Shown here piece by piece: positions 9,300 through 17,396 of a stretch of 64,000 nt of DNA (its first letter is position 1; every line of letters starts with the position of its first letter). Origin of the DNA: Myroides odoratimimus (GTDB lineage: Bacteria > Bacteroidota > Bacteroidia > Flavobacteriales > Flavobacteriaceae); contig NZ_BCMQ01000011.1 of assembly GCF_001485415.1 (NCBI RefSeq), positions 29,390 to 93,389 on the forward strand, in the 5' to 3' direction. A program made the translations under genes and the position numbers. The notes under the pieces are model-generated. The model was given only the letters and a program-made list of their open reading frames with translations, was not told where the DNA came from and did not search any database.

Positions 9300-9333
9300 T
9301 TGCTATTTAAATAATGTATCGTAATATTGCGAT
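9300..9333 (+). promoter_or_regulatory. arsR promoter with overlapping ArsR operator
   Basis: TTG (9300-9302), 19 nt, then TAATATTG (9322-9329) fits the Bacteroidota promoter with one mismatch in the -7 box. The -7 box lies inside ATCGTAATATTGCGAT (9318-9333), an inverted repeat with a single mismatched pair, so a bound repressor would block polymerase. The same sequence recurs upstream of the next gene. Confidence 0.7.
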
Positions 9334-9351
9334 GTATTAAATGAAGAGATT

Positions 9352-9681
9352 ATGGGAATTACAAAAGCAGAATTGTTTAGCGAGAAAAAGAATCGGTTAG
9401 CTAGTATGTTTAAAGTACTAGCGCATCCTGCTAGATTAGCTATTCTTCAATACATCATTAATCAGAAAGCCTGTATCTGTAATGACTTAGTAGAAGAATT
9501 AGGTCTTGCACAAGCAACTATATCTCAACATCTGAAAGAGTTAAAAAAAAGTGGTCTTATTAAGGGAAGTATAGAAGGGAAGTCTGTCTGTTATTGTATA
9601 GATGATACTGTATGGAATGAATTTGCTCAAGAATTTGGGTTATTCTTTGCACAATCTATTCAAAACAACGAATGCTGCTAA
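9352..9681 (+). CDS. arsR: ArsR/SmtB-family arsenic-responsive repressor
   Basis: This 109-residue winged-helix repressor is released from DNA by arsenite or antimonite. KVLAHPARLAILQYI opens the HTH domain. NQKACICNDLVEEL carries the CxC metalloid-sensing pair at the start of the recognition region (compare the known ELCVCDL motif), and LAQATISQHLKELKKSGLI is the recognition helix. The C-terminus ends NNECC, adding a vicinal Cys pair. It is first in an operon with a DUF6428 gene and an Acr3 pump, and it is flanked by two copies of a palindromic operator, which implies autoregulation. Confidence 0.9.
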   Translation: MGITKAELFSEKKNRLASMFKVLAHPARLAILQYIINQKACICNDLVEELGLAQATISQHLKELKKSGLIKGSIEGKSVCYCIDDTVWNEFAQEFGLFFAQSIQNNECC

Positions 9682-9702
9682 AGCATTTTTTTAAACCAAC
9701 GT

Positions 9703-9718
9703 ATCGTAATATTACGAT
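9703..9718 (+). promoter_or_regulatory. Second ArsR operator, perfect palindrome
   Basis: ATCGTAATATTACGAT is a perfect 16-nt palindrome that matches the arsR operator at 15 of 16 positions. It lies between arsR and the DUF6428 gene, 28 bp before the next ATG. It implies separate, repressor-controlled transcription of the downstream pair. Confidence 0.75.
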
Positions 9719-9746
9719 GTATTAATGAGCATTAAAATTTAGAAAT

Positions 9747-10232
9747 ATGAAATTATCAGAAGTAAAACAAGTGTTAGCAACCATGCAAGACGTGGTATTT
9801 AAATTAGAAGACGGTAATAGTGTACCCTCGCATTTTCATATTACAGAAGTAGGTCAGATTGATAAAAACTTTATTGACTGTGGAGGTACTGTACGAAAAG
9901 AGCAGAAAGTGAGTTTCCAGTTGTGGTTAGCAGATGATTACGATCATCAACTGAAAGCTGAGAAGCTATTGCACATTATTAATTTGTCTGAGCGTTTATT
10001 ACAGATCCAAGATGCTGAAGTAGAGGTAGAGTATCAACAGGCTACTATAGGTAAGTATAATCTTGGTTTTGATACAACTAATAAGCACTTTGTATTACAA
10101 AATACCTTGACAGCGTGTTTAGCAGAAGATGCATGTGGTATACCTGTATCTAAACCTAAAGTAGCTCTGTCTTCTTTAAAAGCAGAATCTTGTTGTTCAC
10201 CTAGTAGCGAGTGTTGTTCGGATGAGAAATAA
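9747..10232 (+). CDS. DUF6428-like protein of the arsenic operon
   Basis: This 161-residue cytoplasmic protein has no signal or membrane segment. The fold around VPSHFHITEVG (about residue 27), DCGGTVR and FQLWLADDYDHQL matches what I know of DUF6428 proteins, which sit between arsR and arsenic pumps in Bacteroidota. The C-terminal tail is Cys-rich (AESCCSPSSECCSDEK), suggesting metalloid binding, but this is inference. The function is unknown. Its 3' end overlaps the acr3 start by 11 bp if the first ATG of that gene is used. Confidence 0.75.
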   Translation: MKLSEVKQVLATMQDVVFKLEDGNSVPSHFHITEVGQIDKNFIDCGGTVRKEQKVSFQLWLADDYDHQLKAEKLLHIINLSERLLQIQDAEVEVEYQQATIGKYNLGFDTTNKHFVLQNTLTACLAEDACGIPVSKPKVALSSLKAESCCSPSSECCSDEK

Positions 10233-11259
10233 AAGGATGAAATTTTTAGATCGCTACCTTACCCTTTGGATATTTTTGGCCATGATATTAGGTGTTGGCG
10301 TCGGTTATTTCTTTCCCCGCATTCAAGATCTTATGGCATCGGTGTCTATTGGGAGTACGAATATCCCTCTAGCGATAGGGTTGATTGTGATGATGTATCC
10401 TCCATTAGCTAAGGTGGATTATAACTTATTACCAAAAGTGTTTGAAGATAAAAAGGCATTGACTTCATCCTTACTACTGAATTGGGTGATTGGTCCTGTT
10501 CTTATGTTTGTGTTGGCTATTATTTTTTTGAGGGATCAGCCTGACTATATGATAGGAGTGATTCTAATCGGATTGGCTAGGTGTATAGCGATGGTGCTAG
10601 TATGGAATGATTTGGCAAAAGGAAATAAAGAATATGCTGCTATGTTAGTAGCTCTGAATAGTGTGTTTCAAGTACTTTTTTACAGTGTATATGTATGGCT
10701 TTTTATCAATGTACTACCTGCCAAATTAGGTTTGGCTACTTATGATGTACATATAGAGATAAGTGATGTGATACAAAGTGTCTTGATCTACTTAGGAATT
10801 CCCTTTTTAGCAGGCTTCTTAAGCCGAAAATACTTGGTGAAATACAAAGGAGAGCAGTGGTATAATCACAGGTTTATTCCACGCATATCACCTTTTACCT
10901 TGTATGCTTTATTGTTTACGATACTGTTGATGTTCTCTTTTAAAGGACAGCAAGTAGTAGAATTACCGATGGAAGTGATACAAGTAGGTATTCCTTTAGT
11001 CATTTATTTTGTATTGATGTTTGCCATCAGTTTTTGGCTGAATTATCGTATGAAATTACCTTATGATCACAATGCTGCTATCGCTTTCACTGCTTCAGGA
11101 AACAACTTTGAATTAGCTATTGCCATTGCTATTGCAGTCTTTGGAATACATTCTCCCCAAGCTTTTGTTGGAGTAATCGGGCCTTTGGTAGAAGTACCTG
11201 TTTTAATTGCTCTTGTGAGATTAAGCTTGTATTGGCAAAAGAAATATTATCAAAAATAA
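10222..11259 (+). CDS. acr3: Acr3-family arsenite efflux permease
   Basis: This 345-residue inner-membrane protein with about ten hydrophobic segments exports As(III). The start FLDRYLTLWIFLAMILGVGVG is characteristic of Acr3. The motif GLARCIAMVLVWNDLAKGN (about residue 113) contains the conserved Cys needed for arsenite transport, and FTASGNNFELAIAIAIAVFG near the C-terminus is the other family signature. Two starts are possible: 10222 (overlapping the previous gene) and ATG 10237 after AAAAGG, which gives a family-typical short N-terminus. No arsC arsenate reductase follows, so the operon handles arsenite unless a reductase is encoded elsewhere. Confidence 0.93.
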   Translation: MRNKRMKFLDRYLTLWIFLAMILGVGVGYFFPRIQDLMASVSIGSTNIPLAIGLIVMMYPPLAKVDYNLLPKVFEDKKALTSSLLLNWVIGPVLMFVLAIIFLRDQPDYMIGVILIGLARCIAMVLVWNDLAKGNKEYAAMLVALNSVFQVLFYSVYVWLFINVLPAKLGLATYDVHIEISDVIQSVLIYLGIPFLAGFLSRKYLVKYKGEQWYNHRFIPRISPFTLYALLFTILLMFSFKGQQVVELPMEVIQVGIPLVIYFVLMFAISFWLNYRMKLPYDHNAAIAFTASGNNFELAIAIAIAVFGIHSPQAFVGVIGPLVEVPVLIALVRLSLYWQKKYYQK

Positions 11260-11270
11260 ATATAGATAGA

Positions 11271-11302
11271 GACGTAGTTCACCACAGAACTGCGTCTTTT
11301 TG
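11271..11302 (+). terminator. Intrinsic terminator of the arsenic operon
   Basis: GACGTAGTTC (11271-11280) pairs with GAACTGCGTC (11287-11296) across a 6-nt loop and is followed by TTTTTGTT. It lies 12 bp after the acr3 stop. Confidence 0.88.
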
Positions 11303-11542
11303 TTACTGTATCTATTCGAGAAAACTACCTGTACTTTTTTTGTTTTCTCTCTTCTTTTTACTGTTTTTTAATGGTAAATAGCTTTTTTTACTCTTATTTT
11401 TTTAGTTAAAGCAGTTGTTTTGACCTTTATACAACCAATATATTAAAAAAAGCTATCATTTTTTTGAAGGATATTTTATCTTAAGTTGTTGATTGTTAGT
11501 GTTTTGTTTGTTTTTGACTGTTTTTTATACTTTACTCATACC

Positions 11543-11657
11543 TGCTTTAACCCTAGTAAATACGAGGCATACAGCAAAATCCTTGGACAATTCATGGACA
11601 ATACCTAGAGAATGGTGGAGGAAAGCGATGGTTTGTCGAAGGATGCTCCTTTTATTA
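11543..11657 (-). repeat. Dispersed intergenic element, copy 1
   Basis: On the minus strand this stretch aligns along about 115 nt with 38316-38430 on the plus strand. Shared runs include TAAAAGGAGCAT, CTCCACCATTCT, TATTGTCCATG, AAGGATTT and ACTAGGGTTA, in the same order and spacing. Copy 1 also contains a 12-nt near-perfect inverted pair (ATCCTTCGACAA with TTGTCCAAGGAT) that could fold. It is the only structure I see in the 640 bp between the acr3 terminator and the next gene. An 89-codon open frame across it does not look like a protein. Confidence 0.7.
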
Positions 11658-11938
11658 TCCAGCTATTGTTCTAGGATTAGCTCTTGTGATTCTATTGAGG
11701 TGGAAGAGAATTGTATAGAGAAAAAGTTATTAAGATGTGTCAGGGTATTTTTAGGAGAATAGAATAATACTAGAACTATTGAATGTGTGCTTATAATGAA
11801 CTATAGGTTTAATTATGTTATTCAGATTTTATAATTCTTTAGAATAAGCTATTTGTTTGATTAATAGTATAACTTTTTGATTATTAAGGGGTTGTTTTTT
11901 ATTATCTTGTAACTTATTAAACATACCTATACTATATT

Positions 11939-13348
11939 ATGAAAAAAGCATATTTGCTAGTACTGATCTTCCTTACATCAATGTATTTGTTTGCTCAAGA
12001 AAATGCACCTTTAATCACGGGAAAAGTTAATATTTCTATTAAAGAGGGAACCTTTGAATGTGACTTGACTTTATCAGATATTCCGCAGTTAAAGAACTAT
12101 TATATTCGTTTAAACTCAGGCATGAACCCTTTACACTTTAGAAGTAAGGAACCAAATGACTTTTTAATCTATGCAGATAAATCAGTTACAGATTCAACTT
12201 CAACAGGAGAAACATTAGCTTACTATTTTGCAGATAATACTAAGAGTGGCAAGTTTCTACCTAAATCTTTGCAGATAAGATATGTAGGTAAATTTCCTGT
12301 AGCTACTGATACTATTGAGAATTATAGTAGAGAGGATTGGAAAGGGAATATAGCTTTTAATAATTATTCTGTTAGAGCAGATGGGAATCAATCAGGTTGG
12401 TATCCTGTTTTATACGATATAGATAAGGATAAGGCTTATGATAGGGTAAAATATGATATTGAATTAACATGTAAGGACTGTACTACGCTTTATATCAATG
12501 GGAATATACCAGTGAAGAGCCAAACTCATCGATTTAAAAGTGATGTACCTCAAGAACTAGCTATTTTTAGTGGAGATTACAAATATTCAAAAGTTGATAA
12601 TACCTATTTATTAAATCCAGATATTGAAGAAAGTCAAATAAAAGAATTCGGCCATTTGATAGAATCATTTAAAAAATATTATACTACTAATATCGGTATT
12701 CCATTTGAACAAGAAACAGTATTTATAAATACTACACCTACTTCTAAGAATAATTCTTGGATGTTTGTATCTTATCCTAGTATATATACTATTGGTTGGG
12801 GAAATAATGGATTGAAAAGTATTTTTAAGCCTAAGACACAGAATTGGTTTAGACCTTTTATAGCACATGAATTAGGACATTATTACTTTGGGACTTATAA
12901 GGTGTTTAATTCAGAGTTAGGAGATATGATGAGTGAAGGATTTGCAGAATATCTATCTTGGCAATTAACTAAGGATGTCTTAGGTAAGGATATTTATAAA
13001 GGGATAGTATCTAGAAAGATAGAGGCATTAGATAAGTTTAAAGAAGCTGTTATTCCGTTTGGTAAAATAAAGTCTCAAGAAGAGTATTTGGATAGAGAGT
13101 TATATGTGTATTACTATGCACCTTTGTTATTCGAGGCGATACGAAAAGAAATCGGAGATAAACAGATGTGGAGTTGGTTAAGAAATATTCTTATGACAAA
13201 AACTGATTTTACAAACTATGATTTTCTATGTTCTACGTTAAAGGAGACAATTAAGGATGATAAGAAGTTTGAAGAAATAAAAACAAAGTATTTTGAAGGA
13301 AAAAACTCTATAAATGATGCTGTTGAATTAGTAAAAAAAGAGTTCTAA
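11939..13348 (+). CDS. Secreted gluzincin metallopeptidase (M1-like)
   Basis: This 469-residue protein has a cleavable signal peptide (MKKAYLLVLIFLTSMYLFAQ). The catalytic zinc motif is HELGH at about residues 310-314, followed after exactly 18 residues by the third ligand Glu333 in SEGFAEYL, the HExxH-x18-E spacing of the M1/gluzincin clan. The N-terminal half (about 20-220) is beta-rich with no motif I can name. There is no GAMEN exopeptidase motif that I can see, so it may not be a classical aminopeptidase. It stands alone and is likely periplasmic or secreted. The substrate is unknown. Confidence 0.8.
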   Translation: MKKAYLLVLIFLTSMYLFAQENAPLITGKVNISIKEGTFECDLTLSDIPQLKNYYIRLNSGMNPLHFRSKEPNDFLIYADKSVTDSTSTGETLAYYFADNTKSGKFLPKSLQIRYVGKFPVATDTIENYSREDWKGNIAFNNYSVRADGNQSGWYPVLYDIDKDKAYDRVKYDIELTCKDCTTLYINGNIPVKSQTHRFKSDVPQELAIFSGDYKYSKVDNTYLLNPDIEESQIKEFGHLIESFKKYYTTNIGIPFEQETVFINTTPTSKNNSWMFVSYPSIYTIGWGNNGLKSIFKPKTQNWFRPFIAHELGHYYFGTYKVFNSELGDMMSEGFAEYLSWQLTKDVLGKDIYKGIVSRKIEALDKFKEAVIPFGKIKSQEEYLDRELYVYYYAPLLFEAIRKEIGDKQMWSWLRNILMTKTDFTNYDFLCSTLKETIKDDKKFEEIKTKYFEGKNSINDAVELVKKEF

Positions 13349-13464
13349 TTTTAAAATTATACTAATGGTCTCTGTATCTCCTTAAAATACACCATCTCTG
13401 TAGATGATTTATAAATGGGAATTATTATTTTTAGCTTTCTTAAAATAGAAAGAGTAAACTAATC

Positions 13465-14262
13465 ATGGACACAAATAATAACTATATAGAGATCAATAAA
13501 AAAACTTGGAATGAGAAGGTGGCTTTGCATGTAGATTCTGAGTTCTATAATATGAAAGATTTTTTGGCAGGGGAGACTTCTCTAAATGAGATAGAGTTAA
13601 ACTTGTTAGGAGATGTTAGAGGGAAAAAGGTTCTTCATTTACAATGTCACTTTGGACAAGATACGCTTTCGTTAGCTAGAATGGGGGCAGATGTAACAGG
13701 TGTAGATCTGTCTGATAAAGCTGTAGAAAAAGGGAGTGAACTAGCTCAGCAGTTAGGACTAGATGTTCGTTTTATTTGCAGTGATGTGTATCAACTGCCA
13801 GAGGTGTTAGAAGAGCAGTTTGATATCGTATATACCAGTTATGGAGTGATAGGTTGGTTACCTGATATGAATAAATGGGCTGAAGTAGTATCTAAGTTTG
13901 TCAAACCAGGAGGTAAATTTGTATTCGTAGAGTTTCATCCTTTCATTTGGATGTATGACTACGATTTTACTAAGATTGAGTACTCTTATTTTAATATAGA
14001 GCCTATTGTAGAGACAGAGACAGGTACCTACGCAGATAAGACTGCTGATGCCGAGTTTGGTAGTGTAAGTTGGAATCACAGTATTGCTGATGTTGTGCAG
14101 GGATTGGTTAATAATCAATTGCAAATAAAGGCCTTCGAAGAACATAATTATTCTCCTTATCCTTGTTTTAATCAGGTGGTAGAGATAGCACCTAAGAAGT
14201 ATCAGATTAAACCTTTTGGAGATAAAGCTCCTTTAGTATATGCTATCGTAGCAGGAAAGTAA
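13465..14262 (+). CDS. Class I SAM-dependent methyltransferase
   Basis: This 265-residue cytoplasmic protein has a Rossmann methyltransferase core. Motif I is VLHLQCHFGQDTLSLARMG (about residue 52), the acidic motif II is VTGVDLSDKAVEKG, and motif IV is FDIVYTSYGVIGWL. VKPGGKFVFVEFHP is the post-IV strand. LQCHFGQDTLSLARMGA is typical of a subgroup of uncharacterised methyltransferases in Bacteroidota and Firmicutes. The substrate cannot be read from the sequence. It is monocistronic. Confidence 0.85.
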   Translation: MDTNNNYIEINKKTWNEKVALHVDSEFYNMKDFLAGETSLNEIELNLLGDVRGKKVLHLQCHFGQDTLSLARMGADVTGVDLSDKAVEKGSELAQQLGLDVRFICSDVYQLPEVLEEQFDIVYTSYGVIGWLPDMNKWAEVVSKFVKPGGKFVFVEFHPFIWMYDYDFTKIEYSYFNIEPIVETETGTYADKTADAEFGSVSWNHSIADVVQGLVNNQLQIKAFEEHNYSPYPCFNQVVEIAPKKYQIKPFGDKAPLVYAIVAGK

Positions 14263-14407
14263 GCATGACGCGGCTTATATATATGAGATAACAGAGTATA
14301 ATCCGTGCCTATAGTTGAGTCTATATATAGCGTATATTATAGTATAGAGTGAATAGAATATGAGGTGTATATCTATATCCATAGTGAGGCGGTAATGCGT
14401 TTGTTTT

Positions 14408-14436
14408 TTGGGATTAGGATATTTTGAGTAAATTTG
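14408..14436 (+). promoter_or_regulatory. Bacteroidota-type promoter ahead of the NTPase-GNAT pair
   Basis: TTG (14408-14410), 18 nt, then TAAATTTG (14429-14436) is a full consensus match. The expected start site near 14443 would leave a leader of about 165 nt before the ATG at 14607. The rest of the 344-bp gap (14263-14606) is AT-rich with runs of TATATA and shows no gene. Confidence 0.55.
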
Positions 14437-14606
14437 CCTTACTACATTAAGTTTATCTTCTATCTTAATGACTTCATTTTTAGAAAAGTGTGTAGGTACT
14501 ACTACAGTGATTGCTTTTCGTTTTTCCTAAGAATACAAGTATCAGTAACAACAGTTTTGCTCTTGTTGAGATTATCAATAAGAGTGAGTAATACCATATT
14601 TTATAC

Positions 14607-15173
14607 ATGAACATACCACCATTCTATATATTTACAGGAGGCCCAGGTAGCGGAAAAACGACGTTACTTCATGCCTTAGAAGCTCAAGGATATACCGTAA
14701 TGCCTGAAGTGGGGAGGGCTATTATCCAGCGCGAACAAGCATTGGGTAGCGATGTACTGCCTTGGGAGAATAAACAATTATTTTATGAAGCGATGCTATC
14801 TCAGTCTGTTTATGATTACGAACATTGTATAACGGATGAGGTTATATTATGGGACAGAGGGATACTCGATAGCATAGGCTATGCCGTATTAGAAGGATTA
14901 GATATAAGTGAGGCACAGCATAGTATCGCCTCCAGTCTTCCCTATATGCCAACTGTCTTTATCTTACCTCCGTGGGGAGAAATCTATACGCAAGACAAAG
15001 AACGCAAACAGGATATGGAGGTAGCTAGGGCAACTTATGAGACAATGAAAACAACGTATCAACGATATGGTTATACTCTAATAGAGGTGCCTAAAGGGAC
15101 AGTAGATGAACGCGTAACCTTCGTAATGAATCAATTAAAGAAAGAAGAAAATGAAAGAAATAATAGAGACTGA
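14607..15173 (+). CDS. AAA_28-type P-loop NTPase/kinase-like protein
   Basis: This 188-residue cytoplasmic protein begins directly with a Walker A motif, FTGGPGSGKTTLL (residues 9-21). MPEVGRAIIQREQ follows, and VILWDRGILDSIGYA (about residue 83) acts as Walker B with an Asp/Arg pair. This layout matches the AAA_28 family, related to nucleoside and NadR-type kinases. The substrate is unknown. Its end overlaps the following acetyltransferase gene by 23 bp, so the two are translationally coupled. Confidence 0.8.
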   Translation: MNIPPFYIFTGGPGSGKTTLLHALEAQGYTVMPEVGRAIIQREQALGSDVLPWENKQLFYEAMLSQSVYDYEHCITDEVILWDRGILDSIGYAVLEGLDISEAQHSIASSLPYMPTVFILPPWGEIYTQDKERKQDMEVARATYETMKTTYQRYGYTLIEVPKGTVDERVTFVMNQLKKEENERNNRD

Positions 15174-15672
15174 TAGAGTAATAATTCGCCCTTTAGAAGA
15201 AGGAGATGTAGAGGGGATATTGGCTTTAGACGGAGATATCCGAGTGTTAGAGTTCTTAGGTAAGAAACCGATAGGGAGTAAAGAAGAGGCGCTCGGCGTA
15301 ATCAGATTTATTCGTCAGCAATACGAAGACTTCGGTATCGGAAGATGGGCTGTGATAGAGAAAGAAACGAATACTTTTATCGGGTGGACAGGCTTTAAGT
15401 ATTTAAAAGACGGTCCTAGTGGAGTCGCAGAATACTTAGATTTAGGATACCGCTTTATCTACGAGGCATGGGGTAAGGGATATGCTACTGAGACTGCGAA
15501 AGCATGCTTAGTATATGCAGACAAACATTTGACAACGTTACCGATACATGCTAGTTCTGAAGTAGGTAATGATGGCTCTAGACATGTGTTAGAAAAAGTA
15601 GGTTTTAAAGTAGTCGATACATTTTTAGATGAAGGTGTGCCAAATTTTTGGTATATTAGACTTAAGAAATAA
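15151..15672 (+). CDS. GNAT-family N-acetyltransferase (RimJ/RimL-like)
   Basis: This 173-residue protein starts TDRVIIRPLEEGDVEGILAL, the RimJ/RimL-like opening. YRFIYEAWGKGYATETAKACL (about residues 105-125) contains the acetyl-CoA pyrophosphate-binding motif GKGYATE. HASSEVGNDGSRHVLEKVGF is the conserved late motif. It overlaps the upstream NTPase gene, which suggests a shared job. The acceptor (protein N-terminus, antibiotic or small molecule) is unknown. Confidence 0.85.
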   Translation: MKEIIETDRVIIRPLEEGDVEGILALDGDIRVLEFLGKKPIGSKEEALGVIRFIRQQYEDFGIGRWAVIEKETNTFIGWTGFKYLKDGPSGVAEYLDLGYRFIYEAWGKGYATETAKACLVYADKHLTTLPIHASSEVGNDGSRHVLEKVGFKVVDTFLDEGVPNFWYIRLKK

Positions 15673-15695
15673 AAAGGCTATAACGAAGGAACGCT

Positions 15696-16256
15696 ATGAA
15701 TATGTTAATTAGATTATTCGAGCAATACGGGTATTTATCACCAATGTGTAAAGAGGCTTTGGAAAAAAATACTCAGATATTTTATAAGAGAAAAGGGGAG
15801 TACCTACTAAAAAAAGGACAACTATCAGGTAGTCTTTATGTTTTAGAAGAAGGCTTTGTGCGTGGATTCTATATGCATAATGATCAAGAGATAGATGTAT
15901 GGTTTGCTTTTGAACAAACCATCATGGGGTCTACTTATCAGATGTATAAGAGCAAAGCTTCTCTTGAGTTTATACAATGTATGGAAGACTGTGTGGTACA
16001 TGCGATTCCAAACCAAGTTATATTTCGTTTTTTTAAAGAGTATCCTGAGTTAAACTTGATTTTAAGACGCTCTACAGAAGACTATTGTTTACAGTTAGAA
16101 GATAGAGCTTTTCAACTTCAGACCATGTCTGCTACAGAGCGATACCACAGATTATTAAAAGATCTAGGGAGTGATGTGAATAGAATCCCTTTAGGAAATA
16201 TCGCATCTTATCTAGGGATCTCCCAAGAAACACTTAGTAGAATCAGAAGAATTTGA
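15696..16256 (+). CDS. Crp/Fnr-family transcriptional regulator
   Basis: This 186-residue protein has an N-terminal cyclic-nucleotide-binding-like beta roll (residues about 15-120, with YLLKKGQLSGSLYVLEEGFVRG) and a C-terminal helix-turn-helix, IPLGNIASYLGISQETLSRIRR. The classical cAMP phosphate-binding residues are not evident, as in most Bacteroidota members of this family. An SMR transporter follows after 60 bp, with an intrinsic terminator between them, so the regulator may control that gene; this is inference. Confidence 0.87.
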   Translation: MNMLIRLFEQYGYLSPMCKEALEKNTQIFYKRKGEYLLKKGQLSGSLYVLEEGFVRGFYMHNDQEIDVWFAFEQTIMGSTYQMYKSKASLEFIQCMEDCVVHAIPNQVIFRFFKEYPELNLILRRSTEDYCLQLEDRAFQLQTMSATERYHRLLKDLGSDVNRIPLGNIASYLGISQETLSRIRRI

Positions 16257-16271
16257 CATATATCAAAAAAG

Positions 16272-16296
16272 TAGCCCTCAACAGAGGGCTATTTTT
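16272..16296 (+). terminator. Terminator between the Crp-like gene and the SMR transporter
   Basis: TAGCCCTC (16272-16279) pairs with GAGGGCTA (16284-16291) over an AACA loop, followed by five T residues. It ends only 20 bp before the SMR start codon. Confidence 0.88.
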
Positions 16297-16316
16297 GTGG
16301 CGTAAATAAATGATAT

Positions 16317-16649
16317 ATGAAGAATTTTATCTTTTTAGCAGTAGCTATTGTGTGTGAAGTAATAGGTACAAGTGCTTTAAAAGCATCAGAACAATTTTCT
16401 AAATTAGGAGCTAGTGTATTGACTGTATTGATGTATGCGGCTGCATTTTATTGTTTAAGTCAGACTCTTCGCACTATTCCCGTAGGGATAGCGTATGCGA
16501 TATGGTCAGGAGTAGGTATCGTTTTAGTAACTTTGATAGCGATAGTACTGTATAACCAAAAACCAGATGTTCCTGCTGTATTAGGGCTGGGATTGATTAT
16601 AGCGGGGGTAGTTGTAATCAATGTGTTCTCTAAGATGAGTGCGCATTAA
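16317..16649 (+). CDS. SMR-family multidrug/guanidinium exporter
   Basis: This 110-residue inner-membrane protein has four transmembrane helices. The essential Glu lies in helix 1 (VAIVCEVIGTSALKASEQF), as in EmrE and Gdx. Helix 2 leads to LRTIPVGIAYAIWSGVGIV, the conserved dimer and substrate loop, and helix 4 ends IIAGVVVINVFSKM. Members export quaternary ammonium compounds or guanidinium by proton exchange. Which of the two applies is not decided here. The start follows a terminator by 20 bp. Confidence 0.93.
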   Translation: MKNFIFLAVAIVCEVIGTSALKASEQFSKLGASVLTVLMYAAAFYCLSQTLRTIPVGIAYAIWSGVGIVLVTLIAIVLYNQKPDVPAVLGLGLIIAGVVVINVFSKMSAH

Positions 16650-16664
16650 ATAACAGATAGAAGA

Positions 16665-17201
16665 ATGAGTGATATTAATTTTAAAGAGCTGAGTTATCTA
16701 AGAGAAGGAAATAAGGTACAACAGCGAATAGCTGAGGTACTAGAACAAGGATTAGTAATGGATAAGTTACGTAAGTTTGATCCAGTATTAATCGGTACTT
16801 TTCCGATAGATATTGCCGTTGAAGGGAGTGATTTAGATATTGCTTGTTGTTATCAGAATAAAGAGGAGTTTATACAAACAGTACAACTTTCGTTTTCGTT
16901 TATAGAAGATTATACTTTGACAGAAGTAGAGATAGGAGGTATACCTACTGTAGTAGTCAACTTTACGTTAGAAGAATTTTCTGTAGAGTTATTTGCTCAA
17001 CCTAGACCTGTAGAAGAACAAAATGGTTATCGACATATGCTCATCGAATATGCTATCTTAAACGAGAAAGGTGATAGCTTCAAGCAAGAAGTAATAAAGC
17101 TGAAAAAAGCAGGGGTAAAAACAGAGCCTGCTTTTGCACAGTTATTAGGGTTAACTGGCAATCCTTATGATAGTTTATTAGCTTATGGCAATAAGGAGTA
17201 A
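16665..17201 (+). CDS. DUF4269-family nucleotidyltransferase-like protein
   Basis: This 178-residue cytoplasmic protein has the motif IGTFPIDIAVEGSDLDIACCY (about residues 43-63). The G(T/S)...D-x-D spacing resembles a minimal nucleotidyltransferase active site, and the sequence matches DUF4269 as I know it. KKAGVKTEPAFAQLLGLTGNPYDSLL is the conserved C-terminal segment. It starts 15 bp after the SMR gene, probably in one transcript, without an evident functional link. The biochemical role is unknown. Confidence 0.78.
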   Translation: MSDINFKELSYLREGNKVQQRIAEVLEQGLVMDKLRKFDPVLIGTFPIDIAVEGSDLDIACCYQNKEEFIQTVQLSFSFIEDYTLTEVEIGGIPTVVVNFTLEEFSVELFAQPRPVEEQNGYRHMLIEYAILNEKGDSFKQEVIKLKKAGVKTEPAFAQLLGLTGNPYDSLLAYGNKE

Positions 17202-17266
17202 GATAGGGTTAAATAGAGGAATTGTGGGGTTGATGTATTAGTGTATAGTACCTTTTTAAACATAAA

Positions 17267-17304
17267 ATTACCCACTATAGGTACTAACACTTATAGTGGG
17301 TAAT
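17267..17304 (-). terminator. Terminator between convergent genes
   Basis: A 13-bp perfect stem (17267-17279 with 17292-17304) has a 12-nt loop. On the minus strand it is followed by TTTTATG, so it best serves the lipoprotein gene, which ends 93 bp away. Confidence 0.75.
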
Positions 17305-17396
17305 CGTTAACAAACATCTCATGTAAACATCTTAGACAACTAATAATAAAGATGTTCTAGTAACTAAACAATACTTGAGAAAGTAATAAGAATGTG

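Noticed and set aside
11493..11762. An 89-codon open frame between the arsenic operon and the peptidase gene
   Set aside because: It runs across the dispersed noncoding repeat on the opposite strand, has no recognisable domain, and the second copy of the repeat has no corresponding frame.
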